This document shows positions 14,371 through 25,650 of a stretch of DNA of 64,000 bases, piece by piece (positions within the stretch are counted from its first letter, which is position 1; the number at the start of each line of letters is the position of its first letter). The stretch spans positions 176,302-240,301 of the forward strand of contig JAAOMT010000263.1 in the NCBI GenBank assembly GCA_016748015.1, in the 5' to 3' direction. Made by a program: the position numbers and the translations under genes. The notes under the pieces are model-generated. The model was not told where the DNA came from, made no database searches, and saw only the letters and a program-made list of their open reading frames with translations. Source of the stretch: Geosiphon pyriformis (lineage: Eukaryota; Glomeromycota; Glomeromycetes; Archaeosporales; Geosiphonaceae).

Positions 14371-15817
14371 AATCAAGGTTTAAAATTTGCAGATAATTTT
14401 AAAGGAGAATTTTGGGAATTTGACACTTTCTTTGACCAGCTTTCAGATGAATTCAAGTGTCTTAAATGTGGCAACTTATATATTATTATAAATGGCTTCC
14501 TGATATGTTCATTTTGTGACACCGATAAAATTAATAATAATATATTTAAAGCCGGCTTGCCGAAATGTCCAGAATGTTATTGCATATTAAAAGATTCACT
14601 TTGGTGTAAAAATTGTGAATCATCACGATTTTTCAAGACTTGGGGAAGATGGATCTAATAGTTTTAATCAGTATATAGGATACACACAGCAAATTTCTGA
14701 AAGCTGCAGGGGATACCTGGGAAAGGTTTTTTTCGCCACGAAAACATATTTTTAGATAAGGTGGTGAGAGAAAGAGGATTTAGTGTTGTTAAAAAAGGTA
14801 TATGGAAGAGAGGAAAAATTTTATTTTAGAATAAGAAAAATTAAAATTATGACTGAAGTAGAGTTACGAAATTTGCTTTAAAACATCTTAAAAATAGCTA
14901 AAAGATGGAACATATCTATACAAATGAGGTATTTTCCTCTGAATGAACTTATCAAATTTTTATTATCCCGATTTCTTTTCTAACACCAAAAAACCGTATT
15001 TGTGTAGTTTATTGCGCATCTTAGAAGCGTCCCTTGTAGCTGTATCCTTGAATGTTATGGAATGACAAAAGACGTTGCAACCGATTAATTTATCATGGTT
15101 TTACCATTTGCAGAACACGGGAACCTCAGAGCTTTTCTAAAGATGAACGAGACCATTCTTACTTGGAGCATGTTTCTTCGTATTCTTCTTCAAATCGCTG
15201 GTGGCCTAAGGTTTAGACATGATTCAAATATGGTGCATGGGGACTTACATCCTTGTTTTGAAAACAAACCCTTTAAAAGTGGTTATTTCTGATCTTGGAC
15301 TCTGTCGTCTCGCTGATTACTCTTCACTTTTTGGCAAAATTTATGGTGTTCTTGAATATCTCGCACCCGAGATTTGCAGGGGGAATCCTCAAACTAAGTA
15401 CAGCGATACATATAGCTTTGCTATCATTTCCTGTGAAATTATTTCAGGAGAAAGAGCTTTGAATAATACGCATCCTATTTCACGTGCGAATTGACATAAT
15501 TGATGGAAAGCGCCCTATAATCAAAAAACATACACCTCAATGTATTGGGGAAATGATTGAAAAAAAATTGGCAATATGATCCGTATTCCCGTGATAGTTT
15601 GGAACAACTTCAACAAAGAGTTATTGCTGCTCGCGATAATTGTAACTTAAATCAAGGTATCCCTGAAAAAATACTTTATACCGAAAAGATACAAGATGCT
15701 ATCCGATATAGTACAAGATATAGAAGCCGGTTATTATGTTTAATATTAAAAGACTTGGGTCTAACACCTGTTTTAGAGTTGGATTTGGATTTGGATTTGG
15801 ATTTGGGGATTAATTAA
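14371..15817 (+). pseudogene. Zinc-ribbon/tyrosine-kinase-like protein, broken
   Basis: 14371-14660 encodes a cysteine-rich segment with CLKCG, CSFC, CPEC and CKNC pairs, the zinc-ribbon-like lead-in common before kinase domains in these fungi. After a frame change come YTQQISESCRGYL and a decayed N-lobe near 14755-14815 (GFSVVKKGIW, where a glycine loop GxGxFGxV is expected). The C-lobe is clearer: 15095-15290 has EHGNLRAFL, IAGGL and the catalytic loop HGDLH; 15270-15490 has SDLGLCR (DLG in place of DFG), YLAPEI and DTYSF; 15557-15817 has the C-terminal helices. In-frame stops and at least three frame changes separate these parts. The Ser/Thr-Tyr kinase function is inferred from family resemblance only. 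It lies directly after the Sel1 pseudogene on the same strand, so the two may be pieces of one ancestral gene. Confidence 0.8.
15781..15804 (+). repeat. (GGATTT)4 microsatellite
   Basis: Four perfect 6-base units near the 3' end of the kinase pseudogene, read there as alternating Leu-Asp. A slippage-prone coding microsatellite. Confidence 0.9.
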
Positions 15818-18814
15818 ATTATTAATGATGGATTGATACGTGTGTGTGTATACAATCAAAGAATTCAAGTTCTGGTTAAACAGAAGAAATTCAGTAAGCA
15901 CTTTAATAATTGAAACAGTTATGTTTGAAAATCTAGGTATTAACTATCATATATAGCTTCAATTTTATATCTTTTTAAAAGAAATTTTTGAGTGTGAGAG
16001 TTACTGAGTGTAAAACGTTTCCTTTTCAATTGAAATTTATACATAAATATATATTAAAATGTTATAGAAATTTTTAGTCTTATAAAAAGCGAAGCATTTT
16101 TATTTTTCGACCCATTTTTAACTTATGGCAACTCACAAGGAATAGAAATGAGCACGGAAATATAAGTGAAAAGATAAGTTTTAAGTCTTTAACAGACCAG
16201 GTTTCCAGATTATTAAAAATCCAAATAATATTTTAATTTACGGAGGTTAGCCGTTTTCATTTATAATCATAAGATTAGTGGGGTTTTTGATATGAAAATA
16301 ACCAACTAAATAAATTTGAAATAAGACATAAAATAATGAATCTTTTACTCTGAAATATTGTATATATACAGCTATTTTTCCAATCATAGTACAAAATCCT
16401 AATTTTTGATACACTTTTTGAGCTCGGGCTTTTAGATTAACAAAGTTTCATTTGAAAGATTTGATAGCTTTTTATTTACACTATTTAGGCTGCTATTATT
16501 TGGTTTTTAATAATAATAATAAAAAAATCTTTCCCCGAAAAATTTTTAGTATTTCCCAATTTGACTTTTTTAGCCATAAAGACTTGCATGATTTATTTCA
16601 TTCAAAACAAAAAGTTAAGTCTTTGTATTCAATTGTTTTTCTTATTGTATTAGATTTTATCATTATGTTTAGATTTTCCATTTTTTTTGATTAATGAAAT
16701 CAACTTTTCTCTCATTTTTCATTTTTTATAGGTATGGTGTTAATAATTCTTTAAAATTATTCAAAGTCTAATATTATAACTGATAATTTGCTACATAAAA
16801 AAGGAAGAATAAATATTAAACCAGTATATTAGAGATATAAAAAAAGAAAGTTTTAATTCCAAAAAACATCATTGAATTGATTGGTTTTACATTAGGGTAT
16901 TATTATAATATTAATTATTAGAGCGGTAATATTGAATTGAAAGGGAGAATAAGTATGTTTTTTTTATATTTTCTTGATTTAATTTGAACATATACTGAGT
17001 GTTATATCTCATTTATTGAAACATCTTTCCCTCTTTGTAACAGTCACATTTCACTGAGATTAAAACACTTTTATTAGAAAATTTTGAATTTTGTTATTCA
17101 ACTAAAATCTATAACAATAATTTGTTGACTCTAAGTCTTTTTAATTTGATTTTTGAGTTTGAACATCAAAACCATTAATTATAAGCCTATTAAATTCAAA
17201 AACGGAACAGCAGACTGTTTCAACAAGTGATTTTAGAAATCTCATAAAAATGGCAAATAATCATTATGCAATGATCAAAGTTAATGGTTTATTCCAATTA
17301 GTTTTTACTCATATACCAATTCTTAGATGAGGGCTTAATATTTTAAGTTAAACATGAGTGATAATAATTTAATCTTTAACATTTAATGAATATTAAATTT
17401 CATTATATCACATTTAATAACAGTAATATTAATGCTCTATATTTTATAAGAAAAATGAAAGATATCAAGGTTTTTTATTTTTTGCAATTATATTGTGGCA
17501 ATTATTATTATTATTTTAATGAATCTTATTTATTTAGGGTATATAGTTTTGCAATTCCCAATACTAAGAATGGCATACATTATAATCACAATAATTAACA
17601 TAAATGATTAATATGTTTTGTATTTTCGCTCATATGAAAACCCCACTGCCTTAATTACATTACTTTCTGCTGCTGAAAGTACACCAATTTCAATCTTTTT
17701 AGTGCCTAAATGCCCGATAAAGTTAAGATTTCATCTTCTAGGATAGTATCAATATTTTTATTGAAGATATTTCACAATTCGTAATTTTAAAAATTTTATG
17801 CTCCATCAAATCATCATCATTATTCTCAACTTAGTTATTTTATTATTAAAACGCTCTGGCCGATTTAATTATTTATATAATAATTTTAACAATTAATTTT
17901 ATTGCTCGATTTGTGACATCGTAATTTGGTTCCGTATTCGAAACACTTGGTCATCATTTAACGAATGAATAAGGTCCAACTTTTAGACTAATTATGATAA
18001 ATGAAAATGTATTTTCTTAGTTATCACTTAACTGCATTGACATTTTTATTGGTTTTTTAATTTTGATTAGAAATAGCATGAAGATTCACTCTTATAAAAA
18101 TTTTTATTTGAACATTAAAATTTTAGATTTAGTTAATTTTTATTTTAATATATGTCTATCTTTTATTAAGACTTAGCATTATTATTATTATTTAAATATT
18201 GGAGTTTGAAACTCTTTTTTTACGGTTGAAAATTATTTCTTAACTTTTCTTTTTGATTAACTAACATAGTTTCTATATTATATATATGGTCTTTTTTTAT
18301 TAACAAAATTTTTAGTTTGATTAAAACTAACTCTTATTTTTATTGAAAATTTTGTTTTCTTTGAATTTTGTTTAAAAGAAATATAATAATAGTTTAATTT
18401 AATAAATATATTGATAATGTAATTCAAAAAATATAATAATTTTAATCTGAATATTTTAATATTTTTATTAAAAAAATTATAAAATTTAAATGATAAAAAT
18501 AATTGAAAATAATAATTAATAACAAAACAAACTAAGTTAAAAATAACAAAATTTTATTATAAATTTTAATTAACAATTGATTTATTAACTTATTTTATTT
18601 AACAAATTTAATCATCAATAATCTAAAAACAAAAAAAATTCTTTAAAAAAAAATGAAAAAACATGAAAGCAAAATTTTTTTCTTAAACCTTTGAATTTCT
18701 ATTATCTTATTTATTAATTAAAATATATAATATAAAACATTAAATAAATATTTAAATGATAAAATTGATTAAAATTCAAAATTAATAATAATATTTTTTT
18801 AAAATTATATTTAA
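15818..18814. other. AT-rich gene-free stretch
   Basis: Short frames near 16452 and 17386 have no family signature and a composition like the surrounding AT-rich DNA. No RNA gene or element boundary was recognised. It marks the start of falling GC between the gene cluster and the membrane-protein gene. Confidence 0.55.
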
Positions 18815-18990
18815 CATTTATTGACCATCGATTGTTATATATTTTGGTCACCATATTTTTAAAATTATTATTTACTTAATTATTGACCCTAATCATTAAT
18901 TTGGTTATTAAATTAATTATTGATTCAATCATTTTAAAAGATATATAAATGACCTCTTTAAAAGTGTAAAAAGTATTTAACAAACAAAGA
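18815..18990 (+). repeat. LTR-A fragment, copy 1
   Basis: A 5' part of the LTR-A family: a GGTCACCATATTTTTAAAA segment like the GCCACCCTATTTTTAAAA of the 55.7-kb copy, then five 12-bp units and a TATA-like box. The 3' half of the family sequence is not recognisable here. Confidence 0.6.
18876..18936 (+). promoter_or_regulatory. 12-bp tandem array (5 units) with TATA-like box, LTR-A copy 1
   Basis: Degenerate units of the form TTAATTATTGAC, with one extra C after the first. A TATAAA string follows at 18944-18949. Confidence 0.65.
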
Positions 18991-20422
18991 TTATTTAATA
19001 TATGTGACTCAATACTAATTTTCTTACTTGATTATCCTTATACAATAATTGTTTTCTTTGCTATTTGTTAATATATTATTCTAATCTATAAAAATATATC
19101 CAAGAAAAAATAATTTTATTTGGCCAAAAACTTTTTTAATAAATATTTTCGATTTGAATTTAAAAAGAAAGAATAATTTTAGTTAACAAAAGTAATTTTA
19201 TTTAATATAAAGAGAATTTAATAATTTTAAATGGTTTTAAACAAAAACACTTTTTATATATTCAATAATATTTAACGAATATGATATATAAAAACTTTAT
19301 TTAGATGTTTAAAGTACATTTTGAAAAAAACCAATATTTGAATTAAAAACAAAAAATGTTTTATTTAAGTAAATTTTAGACCATAATTGAATCATTTTTT
19401 AAATTTTTTTAATTTAATGAATAATATATTGTAACATTTTAATTAAATGATGAAGAAAAAAATTTCAAATTAATTACAAAATTTATTTTATGTATTTTTT
19501 ATCTTTTTAGCTAAATATAATAAATTCATAAATTTTTATATGTTAAAATCAAATGTCTTATATTTATTAAAAGTTTTAATTTATAAGCAAATTATAAGAA
19601 TTATAATTTAATATAATTTGATTATTAATTTTTTATGGTTGTGATTTTTTTTAATGCTATTAAAATGTTTTTTTATTTCATTATTTTGTTTAAATAATTT
19701 TTGTATTGTTTATTTATATTATTGTGTTTTTTTATAAAACATTATTTTACTTAAAATAATATTTTAATTTATTTGAATTTATGTATAACTTGTAATGCTT
19801 TTCATATAAGAATATCGAAGTTTATGGCTTTAATCATAGATATTATATTTATTGATTAGATTTATTATTAAAATTTCAAGAATTTCTCTATTTTTACATT
19901 AAATATCAAATGTTGACACTACCAATAAATAAGTAGATTAATTAGAATTAGAAAATTATTATTAAAAAATTTGATACTCTTAAAATTTTAAATCAAGATT
20001 TATAACTACTTAAATTGAATACAAAAGTGAAAGTTGATTTTATAAGGTATATATTATATTATAATTTAACATATATAACTCAATAAAAACTGTGGTAGAA
20101 ACAATTTTTTATATAGATAACTGTAATTTTTTTTTAAAAAGTACTAAAATAAAATTATTAGCATATTTTTCAATTTAATTAAATGTGGCCTTTAATCAAA
20201 ATTTGATCCAATTCATACTTTAAATATTTTAAAATCATTTTTATTCTAACTAGAAAATATTCATGTGAATTTAGCAAGATATACATGTAATTGATGTTTT
20301 GAAATTTTTAAAGAAAAATTTTGTCCATTACTTTCTCTTTTTACAGACTTACAAGTCTGAATACTGGGTGCAAAAAATTTTAAATTCTGAACTAAAAACA
20401 ATTATATAGAAACTCCTATATG
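18991..20422. other. Very AT-rich spacer
   Basis: Nothing recognised. Its composition resembles the decayed retroelement zone at 25-64 kb, so it may hold remnants too degraded to read. Confidence 0.5.
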
Positions 20423-21427
20423 TTAAACATTACTATGGACACTTTCTTCATCATCAACAGAATTATTGCTGAGCCTTTCATATTCAGGGTCATTAGTGGT
20501 CATCAGTTTCTGGTTTATTTTGTAACGTCTGAAAGCAACAATCCCAAAGATGGCAAATAATAATACAGATCCTAGCATTATTGGATGAATCATGGCATTC
20601 CAGACGTTATTTGATTGATAAGTTTTAGTTTCTGATTCGTTTGATAAAATGATTGTGGAGGGAGAAACTTCAGGAAGCTCGTTGGTGTTAGTCTCATTCG
20701 ACGATTTTTCATTTGTTAATTCCTTGATGCCGTTTGTGGATGATTCACTCGTCGGGATTATCAATTGGGTTTCATTTGTTTGACTGTTCTTATCTTCTTT
20801 TTCAACCCTATTGTCATTTTCGTCATTTTCATTCTTATCGAAAGATAACGTATCACTCAAATCGTCAATTAAGTCAAGTAACATTGATTCAGCAGCAATA
20901 GTTTCAAGATCATCAAGCAAACTTTGTTGCGGCTTTGGATGATGTGCAGTAGTTTTGAAATTTGGATTCATAAAAGGGGCATTATTTCCAAATGGTGAAG
21001 AAAGAAAATTGTGTGATGCAGTCCAAGGTGGAACAGGGAATGCAGATGGTGGTGTAGAATGAGAGAAAGGGAGCGGACCAAGAAATGGTGCGGGCATTAT
21101 GCTAAAAATATCTTCCATTTGATCAAGAATTGAAGGTTGGTGCTGCTTGTAATTATTAGTAAATGGAAATTCTGGTTTAGTATCTTGCTGATCATCAAAC
21201 GAAGGCTCGTAATTTTGTTCCCCGTGACCGATAATCGTTAACGTAATCTCAGTTGTGCTATCATCATCTTCATTATTATCAATATTGGAATCTGAGGCCG
21301 GGATGGTTGTTTCGATTTCGATTATTTCTTCGTAGACTTGGTTTGGATCAGAAATAGCGGAGGAAATCACAAAGTGTGATGAAATGATTATTAGAAGGAA
21401 AACGAAAAAAGAATGAAGAAATAACAT
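20423..21427 (-). CDS. Predicted type I membrane protein with acidic, low-complexity ectodomain
   Basis: Intronless frame of 334 residues; no known domain was recognised. Residues 1-24 form a signal peptide (a hydrophobic run ending HFVISSA). Residues 25-270 are polar, Asn/Asp/Glu/Ser/Thr-rich and low in complexity, with a Pro/Phe-rich section around 110-160 (MPAPFLGPLPF) and several N-x-S/T sites (SNET, TNET, SNES). A single membrane helix lies at about 283-299 (IMLGSVLLFAIFGIVAF), followed by RR, so the 35-residue tail should be cytoplasmic. The tail has YERL at 316-319, matching the YxxPhi endocytic sorting pattern. This suggests a surface or secretory-pathway membrane protein of unknown function. 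A TATA-like string lies just upstream of the ATG at about 21443-21453. Confidence 0.75.
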   Translation of the reverse strand: MLFLHSFFVFLLIIISSHFVISSAISDPNQVYEEIIEIETTIPASDSNIDNNEDDDSTTEITLTIIGHGEQNYEPSFDDQQDTKPEFPFTNNYKQHQPSILDQMEDIFSIMPAPFLGPLPFSHSTPPSAFPVPPWTASHNFLSSPFGNNAPFMNPNFKTTAHHPKPQQSLLDDLETIAAESMLLDLIDDLSDTLSFDKNENDENDNRVEKEDKNSQTNETQLIIPTSESSTNGIKELTNEKSSNETNTNELPEVSPSTIILSNESETKTYQSNNVWNAMIHPIMLGSVLLFAIFGIVAFRRYKINQKLMTTNDPEYERLSNNSVDDEESVHSNV

Positions 21428-22551
21428 TTTCCACTAGTATTCTTTATATATAAACAAAAAATTTTGAGTCAAATTATACACAATTTTAATAAATGGTTTA
21501 TTAAAAGAAAGCAATTCTTTTATAAGGCCTCAATTTTCTGCATCAGTATAAACCTTACCTCTATAGCATTATAATCATAATCATCATCGAATTGAAACAA
21601 TGATTTGGATAGATTCCTGCCATTAATTTTTTAACCACAAGTATTTGTAATAACTGGGTTAATGTTTTATTGTGCGAATTTTTTTATCGGTCCATAAAAG
21701 TTTTGAGATATCAGAACCCAAAATAATTTATTTGTCTGAATAATTTAATAAATATTGAAACTTTGAAAAATAATAATAATTAAATACAGGCTCAAATTCT
21801 TATGATATTTACAATTCAGAAGATTTAAATCTCAAGATTTTGTCAAAAGCAGTAGAATAGATAAATTTCTTAATTATTAAATTTGTGATTAATTCCTAAA
21901 TTGCCAAAATCATCTTGATATCTTTATAAATATAAATAATCTAATCATATTTATTATGCAATCCTTTGAAGATAAAAAACATGAATTACTAATATATGAA
22001 ACTTCAAAGAAATTTAAACACAACCTAAAACTTTTATTTTGAAAATAAGAACAGAATTTTTATTTGAATGAATTATCTTAAATTATTCTTTTTTAGAATT
22101 TTTAAATGCAGTGTAACACTTTGAACAGCTTTTATTATAATCTTTAAATAAATTGATCACACTAAAAAGGAAATAATAATTAGGATTTTCAAGTGCTTTA
22201 TTCATGTTAACACTCAAAAGCTAACAGGTTTATTAGAATCTATTTTTAATATTTTTCATTTTTGAGGATTTTGAATTCTAATGAATATGCTAACTTAACT
22301 ACTTTGTAATTTTGGTTTCCATATTATAACTTTTTGAAATTTTTACTTTTTTTTAAAAAATTGCCGTCCAGCAGCATCTCAATTGCCCCTAGACCTTGAA
22401 GGCCCTGATTTTGAGAAGCAATTGGCGAAAGCCTATATACACTTGAATATGAGATTTATAATACATTCCTATCTAAAAGCTAAAATTATTAATTAAAGTA
22501 GAAAAATTAAATTTTAAGAAAAGTTCTAGCCCATTTTTCACTCGTTTCAAT
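21428..22551. other. Intergenic, nothing named
   Basis: Between two minus-strand genes; it should contain the promoter of the membrane-protein gene and the 3' end of the transporter gene. The stretch at about 22364-22440 is clearly richer in GC than its surroundings and contains CAATTGC and GCAATTG in inverted orientation, but no reading frame or RNA family was recognised. Confidence 0.5.
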
Positions 22552-23803
22552 TCATTCCTCATGTGAGATATTTCGTTGTTCTATCAATCGTACTAGTCCA
22601 AACGCAGCTCCAGCAGCTAATATTCCAACCATCGCAGTTTGAAGTGCACCCATCAATGCTCTTCGTTTTGAAACAAAGTAAGACTTTGCGTAGCCGAACG
22701 CCGCCAGACAACAAACTGTAACAATAATACTCATCCATAATCCTGTTCCGGAATCGGAGACGAAAAAGTAAGGGAGTAATGGTATGAGCCCACCGATAAA
22801 ATATGACGTTCCTATTGTTATTGCACTTATCTTATGATATCAATTAGAATTAGAAAATTGATTAATTGAAGTATGGGATTTGATTAATCTCACGATTTGA
22901 TTTGATTTGATTTGATTTGATTTGATTTTATGATGATATAAACATTTACCCAAATTCTTCTAGGATCGGGTTTTTCCAAGTTTAATTCAAATTTCATCAT
23001 AAAATCAACAAACTTTTCCGGATTTGATACCATTTTATTAATCAGCGGCTGTAGGGTACATCTATCAATCCCATATGGTACGAGAATATCTGAAATCAAT
23101 CAATAACTTAGATATATGAAAACCTAAAAGAAAAATGTTAAGATGAATATTGAATAGCGTCTCCATTTACCAATCACTTCTTGAATTTCTTCGTCCAGAC
23201 ACTCTTCAACTTCTTTTTCCTCACGTTTCCTTTCACTGTCATAATGATCAGCCTCTGATTTTGCACCAAGATACCCACCAAGACCCATTGAAATTGCCCC
23301 TGATACTAACTCTGAAAACCATTTAAAAGGGTTAAAACTATTGAATTCCCAAAAAATTTTTCCCTAGTAATTCTCTCAAAATTCTCTCACTCAATCTTTT
23401 TGATAAAATCTGGTTTTATCTTGTTTACCTGCTAAACCAGCTGTGACAACCAGTGTTGGATCCCCAAAATTCGCAAGTCCTGCAGCTAAGGCGAATGGAA
23501 CCTAGATATCATCCACACATTGAAGAACAGTTCAAATTCATATTAAAAAACCCTCCCCCCCCCCCATATATAATTATCACTAGTAATTTTTTCAATTTCT
23601 TGTACTCAACACACCGTTAAACCATCACTTAATCCAATCACAATATCACGAACAACTTCAGGGGATTTAAAATGTTTTTCATGGTGTTTAATTGGTAATG
23701 CTGGATATACATAACTATATTCATCTTTTTCATTTGGTGTTGATTCTGGTCGACGATTCGGAGGAAAATATGCGGACTCTGGTCGAACATTTATTAGTGA
23801 CAT
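22552..23803 (-). CDS. CCC1: CCC1/VIT1-family vacuolar iron/manganese transporter, 5 exons
   Basis: Exons in order of transcription: 23803-23615, 23501-23429, 23311-23171, 23089-22950 and 22830-22552. All introns are GT..AG and the phases agree, giving 273 residues. The first membrane helix has the family signature GLSDGLTVPFAL (Asp60) spanning the exon 1/2 junction. It is followed by ELVSGAISMGLGGYLGAKSE, then an acidic cytosolic helix rich in Glu (residues about 108-135), which in this family is the metal-binding domain. The C-terminal half has GTSYFIGGLIPLLPYF and two further helices. Family members move Fe2+ or Mn2+ into the vacuole in exchange for protons and protect against metal excess. 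Whether iron or manganese is the main substrate cannot be read from sequence. The intron-4 acceptor was chosen because it restores the frame at ISAITIGTSYF. Confidence 0.92.
22894..22928. repeat. (GATTT)7 microsatellite in intron 4 of the CCC1-type gene
   Basis: Seven perfect 5-base units inside the 119-base intron; a likely length-polymorphic site with no visible effect on the coding frame. Confidence 0.95.
23551..23565. repeat. Poly-C tract in intron 1 of the CCC1-type gene
   Basis: CCCT followed by 11 C. Such a tract is striking in this AT-rich DNA and is prone to sequencing or replication slippage, so the true length may differ. Confidence 0.85.
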
Positions 23804-25650
23804 CTTTTCTTTAGAATTTTAATTTTTTGATATTTCTCTTTGATGTTTCGCTAAATATATCAAAACTTTTTTATTAATTTTAAATAGCAACGGTACAAGA
23901 GACAGCAGATAGACGGTCTTTTTAATTTATTATTCCAACAGCTTTTTTCATTATCCACTAATTTTCGACGCGAAAAAATCTATCTACCAATATAAACAGA
24001 AGACGGATCACAGCTAAGATCTAACAAAGAATAAAAAATTTACCCCGACGATTTACGACGGATACTTGACAACAATATAAATGCCATGGCTTTTTCTTCT
24101 ATCTTCCGTCAGGTTCATAAAAAAATATCAAACAAGGTGAATATTTGGAAAACCCACATGGTACATTAAACGGGATATTCTGTTCCAAATATTGAAATTC
24201 ACCGGTGAATGAATCGAATTACAAAACTATGTTCTGGGAAATAGATTTTGCAAGTTTTGCTTTAATTTGTTTGAATTTACCTGTTTCACCTGATAATGAA
24301 CACTTACTATTTGTATTGCATTTCTATTTGATCAGCTAAACACACGAATAAGCAAACAAATAAAATGATCGAATCTGTTCGGATTCTGGTGTGCCGATGT
24401 TTGGTCAACATTAAACTTTTCTGGACAGATTCAATTGGTGAGGAATTGGAAAAATGATGTTTGAAACGACGCTTCATTATCATCAAAATATGATCAAGAT
24501 TGCCATATGCAAGCTGTTAGGTCACAAACGTGACGTTTAATAGTGAACTAAACCGTTTCAACTTCAGAAATTTTTGCCCCAATGGTTTTTATATTTATTT
24601 CCAAAGTTTGATTTTCATACTGGCCATAAAAGGGATCAGTGGTTGAGTTTGGGTTTCAAGATTTCAAAGGCTCTGATCCATTCCAAAATGACCATTGTTT
24701 TAATTTCTTAGGGATTCTCCAGCTTTTCAAAACTGTGTGAACATTTAAATATGATTTTACAAACACTTGATCATTATTTGGTATATTGTAACATGCATGA
24801 AAATTTCATTGACCAAGACTTGGAAACTAGGAAAATGATCAAATTAACCATTAAAAGGATATGTCAAATTAAATTTTGATATATAAAATTTACAAAAGTA
24901 TCATATAAAACACATTTAATTCAGTCTTATCAAGAATGAAGTTCAATTTATGCAAACTCAAATCATGTTGTAAAGTAAAATTATTTACGAATATTTAAGC
25001 TGTTTTTTACTTTTTTCAATTTAATTATTATAAATTAAAGAAAATACATGATAATATTTTTTATAAAAAATTATAATTTTAATATAATTTTATACTTTAA
25101 TCAATATTCTTAAAATTCAATAACGAGTAATACTCATTAAGTTGTTTTTACAAAACTAACTATTTTATTTTTAATCTGATTTTAATTGAAAACAAAAAAA
25201 AACTCTTTTCTTTTGCATTTTTATGACTACAACCAGAATAAAAAGTAAAAAAAAGAAGCTCACCTATTTTTTCTGTTGTTTTAATAGTTTTAATACTTAA
25301 AAAGCCCTCTCAAAAATAGAGACAGATAGATATTATTTTTTTAAAATGGTTTTTTTAAATATTGAAAATACAAAACAGCTTTCAATTACAGTTATAAAGT
25401 TTTTTAAAATACTAAAAAAAAGTTTTTTTTTGATGTTTTTTAAAATAGCACTTTAATTTTGAAGTTTGCTTCTTTTTTTATAAAAAATTAAGCATTGGCT
25501 TTATCTATTTTTGATATTTATACTAATTCTATAATATTTGCATTATTTATGATATTTAATCTGAATTTAATTGTAAAAAATGGCTTCTTTTTCTATTCAG
25601 ATAATAAAAATAGCAATATATTTGCCAAAATTGGTTCTAATTAAAATATA
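23804..25650. other. Promoter side of the CCC1-type gene, grading into the AT-rich zone
   Basis: 23.8-24.8 kb has gene-like composition, with CpG present, but no gene was recognised. A short Met-led stretch at 24085-24135 ends at a GTGAAT string and could be a first exon, but no continuation was found. From about 24.85 kb AT content rises steeply toward the Gypsy relic. Confidence 0.5.

Noticed and set aside
24085-24135. Possible first exon starting MAFSSIFRQ, followed by a GT donor
   Set aside because: No matching downstream exon or recognisable protein was found, so it is not called as a gene.
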